Assembly (NCBI RefSeq): GCF_001644605.1
Contig: NZ_CP011388.1
Coordinates: forward strand, 892,501 to 956,500
Length of the DNA stretch: 64,000 nt
Reading direction: 5' to 3'
DNA from: Paenibacillus swuensis
Lineage (GTDB): Bacteria; Bacillota; Bacilli; Paenibacillales; DY6
The translations under genes and the position numbers were made by a program. This document shows positions 57,011 through 64,000 of this stretch, one piece after another. Within the stretch, counting starts at the first letter, position 1. Each line of letters begins with the position of its first letter. Below the pieces are notes generated by a model. That model saw only the letters and a list, made by a program, of their open reading frames with translations. It was not told the DNA's origin and did not search any database.

Positions 57011-57922
57011 TTAAGCAGCATACTTCAAAAGTTCTGGCGTCCGAGCAGGGGAAATTAATTGTTTATAGGTGATTGTGGCCGTGGTTGCGAGCATCTTGAA
57101 TAGCCTGACAACGCCTCTGTTTGGACGAACCGAATTAATCGTGCGGAAACAAAGTTCATCCAAATAAGCTTGAAGATGCTTCGGACTTACGCCGAAATAC
57201 CTGTCGTTGATGCTGTCGGTGACCATTTGGCAGAAAAGGCGTAAAGTTTCGGACGCTCTAAAATCATTCTCGTATGTATAAACGTTCGGGTTTCTAACTT
57301 GAGAAGAAACATGCTCAATAATAAACCGGTCATAGTCGACATTATGAGGCTCCCTTGATGTAAGGCGGGAAGGGAGATGAACTTGCTTCAACTTAAAGTA
57401 AGTCACTTCGCCAAAAAAGTTCGTAGTCGCACCGGCTATAAACGGTACTTGGTTTAGCTGAGGTTGAGAGGATTCCTTCCAATAATTCGTGTGATTATAA
57501 TTGGAGAACGTAATGTCAACTAACCCCGTCAGAAGCTGCTTCGCATCGGCGCAAGAGATGGCGTGGCGGATTTTGTGGAAGATGAGCCAGGCTGTTTTGT
57601 AAGTGACAGAGAGGATTTGGGTAAGTTGAACCGCGTTCGTGGAAGAGTCTGGATCCGCAAGCAAAAACAGCGCTTGAAACCACTTATGCAGTGAAGTGCG
57701 GCTGCCTTCCATAATGGTTCCTTTAATGAGGGAGGTTTGGCGCCGACAGGCTTGGCATTGATAAAGAGGAAGTCTCCGCGTCGTCATGACCGTAGCACCG
57801 TTGTGACCGCAATAAGAACAGTGAAACCCGTTACCCCACCGCAGTGCAGCCAGTACGTCCACACATGACTCTTCATCCCGATACTTCTTACAAAACTGCT
57901 CAAACGTAACCGGAGCTTCCAT
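57011..57922 (-). CDS. IS1595-type transposase, probably degenerate
   Basis: About 303 residues from ATG 57922 (GGAGGAG 10 bases before). The IS1595 architecture is visible: a zinc ribbon (FHCSYCGHNGATV ... YQCQACRRQTSLIKGT), a helical linker HKWFQALFLLADPDSSTNAVQLTQILSVTYKTAWLIFHKIRHAI, and a C-terminal GVSPKHLQAYLDELCFRTN-like tail. The DDE core is altered: LVDITFSNY replaces the usual VExDExYxGG, and the final Asn/Glu motif is not evident. It may be inactive or have a new job. I see no clear terminal inverted repeats, and no target duplication could be checked. Confidence 0.78.
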   Translation of the reverse strand: MEAPVTFEQFCKKYRDEESCVDVLAALRWGNGFHCSYCGHNGATVMTTRRLPLYQCQACRRQTSLIKGTIMEGSRTSLHKWFQALFLLADPDSSTNAVQLTQILSVTYKTAWLIFHKIRHAISCADAKQLLTGLVDITFSNYNHTNYWKESSQPQLNQVPFIAGATTNFFGEVTYFKLKQVHLPSRLTSREPHNVDYDRFIIEHVSSQVRNPNVYTYENDFRASETLRLFCQMVTDSINDRYFGVSPKHLQAYLDELCFRTINSVRPNRGVVRLFKMLATTATITYKQLISPARTPELLKYAA

Positions 57923-58072
57923 AGAGCACTCTCCTCCGTATTCACCCATTACGATAATCTTAACTCCATTTTACCAAACATGTGTTCTCTTTTCAATATA
58001 AAATGTATATTTTTACAAAATAAATTCAATGGCAGCAGAGGGGTGAGTCGTAAAGATCCCATCGAATTTTTT

Positions 58073-58095
58073 GCTGAGTCAATGGGATATCGCCC
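58073..58095 (+). repeat. Dispersed CTGAG-TCAAT-GGGATA repeat, single copy
   Basis: CTGAGTCAATGGGATATCG followed by CCCTTTT, matching the 103-bp array units almost exactly over the core. It lies between the IS1595-type gene and the GH87-like gene. Confidence 0.82.
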
Positions 58096-58337
58096 TTTTG
58101 GGTGGTTTGGAGGTATAAAGCCGCCACTGGCCGTGGGCCTCTTTTGAACGCACAAACTCTGAAATACAATATTTCCCTTACTCACATAAGATTACACACA
58201 ATTAACGTAGGAATACATCTTCAGCAAGGTGAGGAACTAATTTATGCTAAATTCACCAGATCAGTAATGAAACTGTATGTAATCCCCAAGATCTGGGCTA
58301 AAGGAGGTTTTAACAACAGGCGCAGCTTTGAGCAAAA

Positions 58338-58353
58338 ATGAAAGCGTATTAAT
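58338..58353. promoter_or_regulatory. cre-like site before the GH87-like gene
   Basis: ATGAAAGCGTATTAAT fits the CcpA consensus except for one fixed position, the same C-to-A change seen in the site at 14336. It is 51-66 bases before the start codon, plausible for glucose repression. Confidence 0.45.
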
Positions 58354-58403
58354 GGATTCATATCAACATTATTGAAGAACAACAACTTAATCGGAGGTTA
58401 TTT

Positions 58404-61400
58404 ATGTTCTCAAAAAGCGCATCGCTAAAAAGTAATCCATTCTTCATCCTATCCTTGGTCCTAGTTGTGCTACTATCGCAGTTTACGCTATATCCTTCCA
58501 CATCTTCCGCAGCAGGCGGACCTAACCTGACGTTGGGCAAAACAATAACAGCAAGCGGTCAAGCCGATGTATACACACCGAATAACGTGAAAGACGGCAA
58601 TCCGACAACCTACTGGGAAAGCACGAACAACGCGTTTCCGCAATGGATTCAGGTCGATCTCGGCGCGAATACGAGTTTTGATCAGATCGTATTGAAACTC
58701 CCGGCCGGCTGGGAAACACGTACCCAAACTCTGTCTGTTCAAGGCAGCACGAACGGCTCCACGTTCACCAACATCGTAGGCTCCGCAGGATATGTATTCA
58801 ATCCTGCCATCGCCGGCAACTCGGTCACGATTAATTTCGCATCAACCAACACTCGCTACGTTCGTCTAAATCTAACTGGTAATACAGCTTGGCCAGCCGC
58901 GCAGCTGTCCGAGTTTGAAATATACGGCGCGGCTACTGAACCCCCTCCCACTACGCCTCCGCCGACAGGCAACAATATTGCACCAAGCAAACCGATCACC
59001 GCATCCTCTGTTACTCAGTCATTCGTAGCTTCAAATGCAAACGATAACAATACCAGCACGTACTGGGAAGGCGGCAGCAATCCGAGTCAACTGACGTTGG
59101 ACCTCCTTGCCAATCAAAACGTTACATCCATCGTGCTGAAATTGAACCCAGCCTCAGATTGGGCGACACGGACCCAAACGATCCAAGTGCTCGGCCACAA
59201 CCAGGACACTACAACATTCAGTAATTTAGTCGCAGCACAAACTTATACTTTCAATCCCTCTACAGGTAACACCGTCACCATTCCGGTTACAGCCACGGTA
59301 AAGCGGCTGCAACTGAACATCACGACCAACTCCGGCGCCCCGGCGGGTCAGATCGCCGAGTTTCAAGTGTACGGCACGCCTGTGCCTAACCCGGACTTGA
59401 CGATTAGCGGCATGTCTTCTTCGCCTGCTTCCCCGATCGAGTCGAACGCGATCACGCTTAACGCGAACGTTTCGAATATAGGCAACGCCGGCTCGCCCGC
59501 CTCATCCGTCAACTTCTACTTGAACAATCAACTGGCCGGCTCCGCACCGGTCAGCGCTCTTCCAGCCGGCCAATCGACAACAGTATCTCTAAATGTAGGG
59601 AATAAGAATGCGGGATCGTACATCATTAGCTCCAAAATTGACGAGAGCAACACGGTTATCGAGCTGAACGACGCAAACAACGCGTACTCGAATCCGTCGC
59701 CGCTTGTTGTCTCCGCCGTGCCGAGTTCCGATTTAATCGCAACAGCGACATGGAATCCGTCGAATCCAAGCGCAGGCAATACCGTCACCTTTACGGCAAA
59801 CCTTAAGAACGAAGGCAATGTCGCTTCCGCAGGCGGCGCTCATGCCATCACGTTAACACTTAAGAACGCGTCAGGCACAACCATCCAAACGCTGAATGGC
59901 TCCTATAGCGGCGCAATCGCAGCAGGTCAATCCGTCAGTGTAAACATGGGAACTTGGACGGCTGTCAACGGCGGCTATACGGTTACCACGACGGTTGCGG
60001 CTGATGCGAACGAAGTAAGCATCAAGCAAACGAACAACACCAGCACGACAAGCTTGTATACCGGAAGAGGCGCTAATATGCCGTTTACCGTCATTGAAGC
60101 TGAGCTGCCGTCCAACGTTACGAACGGAACGAAACTAGCTCCGAACTTCACGCCAGGCGACTTTGCCGGCGAAGCTTCCGGACGTTCCGCGGTTCATCTG
60201 GACGCAACTGGGGAATATGTGGAGTTTACGCTGACCTCTCCGGCCAACGCGTTCGTCCTGCGTAACGCGGTGGCGGAGAATACGACGGGAACCGTTACTA
60301 TATATGCCAACGGAACCAACAAAGGTAAATTCAACGTATCCTCCAAGTTCTCTTATTTGTACGCATCGCCTACTACACTGGGCAGACTGGGTTACGACAA
60401 TGCCGGCACAAAAGCTTACTGGCTCTATGAAGATTCCCAGCTTATGCTCGACCAGGTTTATCCGGCAGGAACAAAAATTAAAATCCAAAAAGAAGCCGGA
60501 GACGTCTCATGGATTTACGTAGACATGATTGAAACGGAGAATGTCGCACCGGCGGCAACCAATCCGGACCCGAGCAAATACGTTCAGGTTTCGGCGTCGA
60601 AATCCATCGAGCAAGCGCTCAATGAATTCAGACAGGACGCGACGAAGAAAGGAATCTTTATCCCTGCAGGCACATGGACCATCAACAGTAAGATTTTCAT
60701 TTACGGACGCGCAACCGAAATTATCGGCGCCGGACCTTGGCATACCAAGTTGACGGCTCCGCAAGACCAATCCAATACGGACGTCGGCTTTAACATTGCA
60801 GCAACCGCAAACGGTTCAACCATTAAAGACTTGTCCGCTTGGGGCAACTACATTTACAGACAAGACGGACCTGGTAAATTCATCGACGGCAACGGCATGC
60901 AGAACGTCACGATTCAGAACGTGTGGGCTGAGCATTTTGTCTGCTTGTATTGGGGTGTCAACTCTTCTAACAACACGTTCAAAAACAACCGTATCAAAAA
61001 CACATTCGCAGACGGCATCAACATGACGAACGGTTCATCCAATAACATCATCGACAACAACTATTCCAGAGGAGCCGGAGACGATGCCTTCGCATTATTC
61101 AGCGCATCCGATGCCGGCGGTTCCTACAACACAGGCAACAAGTACACCAATCTTACGGCGGTTTGCGTAAGACGCGCTGCGGCTTTTGCGGTGTATGGCG
61201 GCTCGGATAACTTGTTCCAGAACCTTTATGGCGCAGACACGTTAACTTACCCCGGCATTACGATCAGCAGCTACAGCTTCGGGTATAACACGTTAGGTTT
61301 TGGTGACGTGGATACGGTATTCGACGGCATTACGCTGGACCGGACCGGCGGTGATTTCTGGACCAGTGTCGGCGCGGATGACAAGATTAATGATTATCAG

Positions 61401-61742
61401 AACTTCGGCGCGATCTGGTTTTATGTAGGTGATCGTACATTCAAGAATGTCGTAGTCAAAAATGTGGATATCAACAACTCGGTCTACTTCGGATTGATGT
61501 TCCAGACGATGTATCCTAATGCTCTAGCGATGCAAAACGTTCGCGTAGAGAACGTCAACATCAATAACCCGGTTCGTTATGGCATCAAGCTAGTTGCCAG
61601 AGCCGAGCAAGGTCAAGGACCGGTTGTAGGTTCGGCCAGTTTTAAGAATGTCAAAGTTAACAACCCGGGTGTTTCAGCGATTTACGGCGAATCCTTGAGC
61701 CCGAACTTTACGGTTAACCGAGTTTCAGGGAACAACTGGTAA
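58404..61742 (+). CDS. Secreted GH87-like alpha-1,3-glucanase with two discoidin domains
   Basis: A 1112-residue exported enzyme. Signal peptide residues 1-37 (ending SSAAGG); F5/8 discoidin modules about 40-178 and 190-330, joined by a Thr/Pro linker EPPPTTPPPTG; two CARDB-like domains about 335-550; a CBM35-like module about 555-715 (FTVIEAELPSN ... YVEFTL); then a right-handed parallel beta-helix (725-1112). The order and the catalytic-type Asp residues, Asp870 in DGINMTNG and Asp893/894 in GAGDDAF, match GH87 mycodextranase/alpha-1,3-glucanases of Paenibacillus. Such enzymes cut alpha-1,3-glucan in fungal walls and dental mutan. GGAGG 9 bases before ATG. The gene stands alone with a strong terminator; a cre-like site suggests sugar control. 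Confidence 0.88.
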   Translation: MFSKSASLKSNPFFILSLVLVVLLSQFTLYPSTSSAAGGPNLTLGKTITASGQADVYTPNNVKDGNPTTYWESTNNAFPQWIQVDLGANTSFDQIVLKLPAGWETRTQTLSVQGSTNGSTFTNIVGSAGYVFNPAIAGNSVTINFASTNTRYVRLNLTGNTAWPAAQLSEFEIYGAATEPPPTTPPPTGNNIAPSKPITASSVTQSFVASNANDNNTSTYWEGGSNPSQLTLDLLANQNVTSIVLKLNPASDWATRTQTIQVLGHNQDTTTFSNLVAAQTYTFNPSTGNTVTIPVTATVKRLQLNITTNSGAPAGQIAEFQVYGTPVPNPDLTISGMSSSPASPIESNAITLNANVSNIGNAGSPASSVNFYLNNQLAGSAPVSALPAGQSTTVSLNVGNKNAGSYIISSKIDESNTVIELNDANNAYSNPSPLVVSAVPSSDLIATATWNPSNPSAGNTVTFTANLKNEGNVASAGGAHAITLTLKNASGTTIQTLNGSYSGAIAAGQSVSVNMGTWTAVNGGYTVTTTVAADANEVSIKQTNNTSTTSLYTGRGANMPFTVIEAELPSNVTNGTKLAPNFTPGDFAGEASGRSAVHLDATGEYVEFTLTSPANAFVLRNAVAENTTGTVTIYANGTNKGKFNVSSKFSYLYASPTTLGRLGYDNAGTKAYWLYEDSQLMLDQVYPAGTKIKIQKEAGDVSWIYVDMIETENVAPAATNPDPSKYVQVSASKSIEQALNEFRQDATKKGIFIPAGTWTINSKIFIYGRATEIIGAGPWHTKLTAPQDQSNTDVGFNIAATANGSTIKDLSAWGNYIYRQDGPGKFIDGNGMQNVTIQNVWAEHFVCLYWGVNSSNNTFKNNRIKNTFADGINMTNGSSNNIIDNNYSRGAGDDAFALFSASDAGGSYNTGNKYTNLTAVCVRRAAAFAVYGGSDNLFQNLYGADTLTYPGITISSYSFGYNTLGFGDVDTVFDGITLDRTGGDFWTSVGADDKINDYQNFGAIWFYVGDRTFKNVVVKNVDINNSVYFGLMFQTMYPNALAMQNVRVENVNINNPVRYGIKLVARAEQGQGPVVGSASFKNVKVNNPGVSAIYGESLSPNFTVNRVSGNNW

Positions 61743-61804
61743 TAATGCATTCGAACAATCTCTAATGAGGCTTCTTCGCATGAATGAATGACAGCCCATA
61801 TGCT

Positions 61805-61846
61805 AAAAGAGCTCACTCGGTACGCCGAGCGGGCTCTTTGGCTTTA
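61805..61846. terminator. Terminator between convergent genes
   Basis: AAAGAGC-CTCGG and CCGAG-GGCTCTTT pair around TACG, followed by TTTGGCTTT on the plus strand. Serves the GH87-like gene and, in reverse, possibly the ATP-grasp gene. Confidence 0.85.
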
Positions 61847-61867
61847 TAATCTGCGGGTAGCGATCGT

Positions 61868-62635
61868 TTATCTCGTTCTTCCATACGTTTTGCCGTATCG
61901 GACGATGGTCCGGTACAAACTCTTGTCGCCAAGCGATTTCAGGGCACTGAACCCTGGACGGGTGTTCACCTCTAGAATCCATAGCCGTCCATCGCGATCG
62001 AGAGCCACGTCAAGACCGAGCTCTTTAAACTTTACACTGTGACGGTTGAAACAATGTGCTGTTTTCATGCCAAGCGACTTCAGCTTCAGTTGATATTGCT
62101 TAATCTGAGCCGTGTTATAACCTGATCTTCGTAATGTCTGCTCGATTAGCTCCAGCTTGCCGCCTTGGTGATAGTTCGTGACGACATTGTTCGGCTTTCC
62201 AAGCTTGACAAACATGACGGTTGGCACCCATTTGCCCCCGCCGGTCTTCTGCATCGTCACCCTCAAGTCAAACGGCCTGCCGCGTGATGTTTGTAAGTAA
62301 ACACCCCTCTGGAGCAGGTAGCTCCTGCCTCTGGCTATTTTTAGCAAATGGGCGTAAAGGGAACTTACGGAGGTTACTTCAACCATTCTGGCATCTTTCT
62401 TGACTCTGAATTTCCGGGAAGGTGTTCGCACAATACGCGCTATACCGCTGCCGCCGGTTCCGTTTGTCGGTTTGAAGTAAACCATCTTGTACCGGCCGGT
62501 CATCTCATTAAGCGACGCGCGTGTAAACCGCTTCGTTTCGGGAACGTACTGTGTTAGGTTCCGGTCCGAAAGCAGCCACTTCGTCTTCGTCCACTTGCTC
62601 TTGACCGATATGCTGTTGCTGCCTTTCTTCTTCAA
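61868..62635 (-). CDS. YheC/YheD-like ATP-grasp protein
   Basis: About 255 residues from TTG 62635, which has GGAGGGG 8 bases before it; the frame runs to TTG 62716 without a good site. Features of the ATP-grasp fold: VYFKPTNGTGGSGIARIV (glycine-rich loop), YLLQRGVYLQTSRGRPFDLRVTMQK, and the metal-binding C-terminal LWILEVNTRPGFSALKSLGD. These match YheC/YheD, found on Bacillus spore coats; the enzymatic substrate is unknown. It supports a spore-forming host. Convergent with the GH87-like gene. Confidence 0.87.
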   Translation of the reverse strand: MKKKGSNSISVKSKWTKTKWLLSDRNLTQYVPETKRFTRASLNEMTGRYKMVYFKPTNGTGGSGIARIVRTPSRKFRVKKDARMVEVTSVSSLYAHLLKIARGRSYLLQRGVYLQTSRGRPFDLRVTMQKTGGGKWVPTVMFVKLGKPNNVVTNYHQGGKLELIEQTLRRSGYNTAQIKQYQLKLKSLGMKTAHCFNRHSVKFKELGLDVALDRDGRLWILEVNTRPGFSALKSLGDKSLYRTIVRYGKTYGRTR

Positions 62636-62781
62636 CTCATCATCCCCTCCGCATCCCTCGGTATAGATTACTTCCCCGATTCGGGTTACGACACGGCGGT
62701 TACCTACACCTGACAATCAAACTACCCTGCATAAGTGGTGGACGGCCATATGAGTGCTTGCTAAGTGCCGACAAAGTGCTG

Positions 62782-62805
62782 GCTGAGTCAACGGGATATG
62801 GCCCA
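62782..62805 (+). repeat. Dispersed CTGAG-TCAAC-GGGATA repeat, single copy
   Basis: GCTGAGTCAACGGGATATGG followed by CCCATTTC. It lies in the 270-base gap between the ATP-grasp and stalk-protein genes, before the latter's terminator. Confidence 0.82.
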
Positions 62806-62841
62806 TTTCAATGTTCATAAGATACATCTGCCTCAAGATGC

Positions 62842-62875
62842 AAAAAAAAAGCCCACCACGATTGCGGCAGGCTTT
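62842..62875 (-). terminator. Terminator of the stalk-protein gene
   Basis: AAGCCTGCC and GGTGGGCTT pair on the minus strand (with two G-T pairs) followed by TTTTTTTTT. It lies 30 bases past the stop. Confidence 0.85.
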
Positions 62876-62904
62876 CTCTCCCTTTTCTGTCAAACTACTC
62901 GAAT

Positions 62905-64000
62905 CTAGTTCATTGCTTTCATCAACGTTACGGACCAATCTTTCGTGTTCCATTTCACATCCCAGCCCAACAGCTCGGTAATAAAGCGTAAAGGTACCAC
63001 GGTGCGGCCGTCTTTGTTGACCATTAATTTGGAGCCGATCATCTTCTTCGTACCGTTCACTTCCATGTAATCTTTGCCGATCCAGAATGTCAGTGTATCA
63101 TTGCCTGCTTTGACCCAAACGGTGTTTTTGCCATCCCACGAAACGTTCGCGCCAATCCCTTCACTCAGGAAACGCAGCGGAATGTACGTCGTGTTGTTCC
63201 ACACCATCGGTGTCGTGTCCATCATCGTCGTCTTGCCGTTAATGATTAATTTGCTGCTGTTTACTTTCATCCAAACCGTCGTCATATCCGGAGCATCCGG
63301 TGCCATCGGCTCTGTCGGAGTAACCGGTGCCTGCTCCTGGAATTTGTCGTTGAACTGCGTCACAATGGCGTTACCCAAGTTCTGTCCCACACCATACATG
63401 AATTTGTAGCTTTCGCGGAACTTGTTGTAAGAAGCCGTATAATCCCCAGCCGCATATTTGTCAAACGTGTCCTGAACCATCATCTCATGAGCGCGCACCG
63501 CGTCTTGAGCCGCTTTCGTCGGCAGGTTCTCTGCTGTAGCGGCGCCTAGGAATGCGCCGAACTCCGTGGAGAACGCGTTTATGCGGTTAAGAGTCGCTGT
63601 ACGGGACGCCGCATCCCCGCGCTTCGTTGCATCCGCCAGTTCGCCTTGCGCCGCAATATGATTCGCTGTCCAGATCTTCTCGAATTGATCTCCGCCCGCC
63701 TGACCATAAATGGAAGTAATCGCTGCTTTGAAGTCTGCTGTATGCATTTTCTCCGCATTCAGAACCGCTTCGTAATCTTTGGAACCGTCATATTTCTTCT
63801 GCATCTCCAACGCCGCTAAAGCTACGTGCTCCGAAGCCAAGCTGTTCAATGCGGACCGCAGGTCGGCTGCCTTGGTGTCCGGCTTGCTGTTCGCAAATTT
63901 CTCCGGCATCTGGCTTACAATCGCTGTGGAAAGTGCTTTGGAGATCGTGAACATGGTGCTGTAGCCTTCACGGTATTTTTTGTACGCATCTGCATAATCG
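62905..64000 (-). CDS. Copper-amine-oxidase-type stalk-domain surface protein (partial, 5' end off window)
   Basis: The frame is open from base 62905 to the right edge, so the start is outside. About 365 residues are visible. The N-terminal visible part is helical and repeats with itself: DYADAYKKYREGYSTMFTISKALSTAIVSQMPEKF resembles DYTASYNKFRESYKFMYGVGQNLGNAIVTQFNDKF about 190 residues later. The C-terminal 130 residues form the stalk domain (ITVPLRFLSEGIGANVSWD-like, NGTKKMIGSKLMVNKDGRTVVPLRFITELLGWDVKWN), seen on many Paenibacillus exported proteins that bind cell wall. A Pro/Ala/Thr linker joins them. A signal peptide should lie beyond the window. Function is surface attachment; the helical repeats are of unknown role. 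Confidence 0.85.
   Translation of the reverse strand, partial: DYADAYKKYREGYSTMFTISKALSTAIVSQMPEKFANSKPDTKAADLRSALNSLASEHVALAALEMQKKYDGSKDYEAVLNAEKMHTADFKAAITSIYGQAGGDQFEKIWTANHIAAQGELADATKRGDAASRTATLNRINAFSTEFGAFLGAATAENLPTKAAQDAVRAHEMMVQDTFDKYAAGDYTASYNKFRESYKFMYGVGQNLGNAIVTQFNDKFQEQAPVTPTEPMAPDAPDMTTVWMKVNSSKLIINGKTTMMDTTPMVWNNTTYIPLRFLSEGIGANVSWDGKNTVWVKAGNDTLTFWIGKDYMEVNGTKKMIGSKLMVNKDGRTVVPLRFITELLGWDVKWNTKDWSVTLMKAMN

Larger units (their letters stand above)
57923..58403. other. Intergenic region before the GH87-like gene
   Basis: This 481-base gap holds one CTGAG-TCAAT-GGGATA repeat (58073-58095), a cre-like site (58338-58353), and ribosome-like GGAGG before the GH87 gene. Otherwise it is AT-rich with no clear gene. 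A promoter for the large secreted enzyme should be here but no strong -35/-10 pair stands out. Confidence 0.5.

Noticed and set aside
58102-58341. Open frame between the IS1595-type and GH87-like genes
   Set aside because: No ribosome site, no recognisable pattern, and it crosses the repeat and cre-like sequences.

Overview
The window looks like chromosome from a Paenibacillus-type, Gram-positive, spore-forming soil bacterium. The evidence is the glgB-glgC-glgD glycogen cluster, the YesM/YesN-type sensor and AraC regulator beside a sugar ABC transporter, PL8-type and GH87-type secreted polysaccharide enzymes, a YheC/YheD-like ATP-grasp protein, a copper-amine-oxidase-type stalk protein, VanW, and strong GGAGG ribosome binding sites. 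I see no rRNA, tRNA or CRISPR array. Identifications come from reading the sequence; no database search was run.

Layout. 1-3927: glycogen synthesis on the minus strand (glgB, glgC, glgD; glgD runs off the left edge). 4184-6452: a secreted VCBS-like protein with an apparent one-base frameshift at its start, an SRPBCC protein, and two tandem repeat arrays. 6453-16199: a minus-strand polysaccharide-use locus (two permeases, lipoprotein binding protein, PL8 lyase, histidine kinase, AraC response regulator). 16354-17806: a methyltransferase and a pentapeptide-repeat protein. 17909-33052: an AT-rich accessory island with an IS110 remnant, an O-methyltransferase/LysR pair, and a run of small unrelated minus-strand genes. 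Several of these are broken: two carry in-frame stops and one lacks its 5' end. Several are followed directly by one imperfect, hairpin-containing repeat. A ligase, a DJ-1/MocR pair and small genes complete the island.

33241-53650: mostly ordinary chromosome. It holds a CDF metal exporter, a DUF1835 protein, a MerR-thioredoxin operon with a textbook MerR-type promoter, VanW and an oxidoreductase, a two-permease siderophore operon under a Fur box, an ActP-type symporter with its DUF485 partner, an AIM24-like pair, an unknown toroid-like protein, an AraC/phytanoyl-CoA-dioxygenase pair, a DinG-like helicase with a Gly-rich insert in its Fe-S region, an ABC-F protein and a PadR repressor. 53767-64000: an MFS exporter opposite PadR, a purine permease, a degenerate IS1595-type transposase, a large GH87-like alpha-1,3-glucanase, an ATP-grasp protein and a stalk-domain protein cut by the right edge.

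The two most unusual signals are (1) the cassette-like array at about 22.7-28.5 kb, where a shared repeat sits directly 3' of successive genes and often contains their stop codon, and (2) a dispersed intergenic repeat with core CTGAG-N5-GGGATA. The second occurs as a roughly 103-bp tandem array, a 46-bp tandem array and single copies, one of them inside a terminator hairpin.
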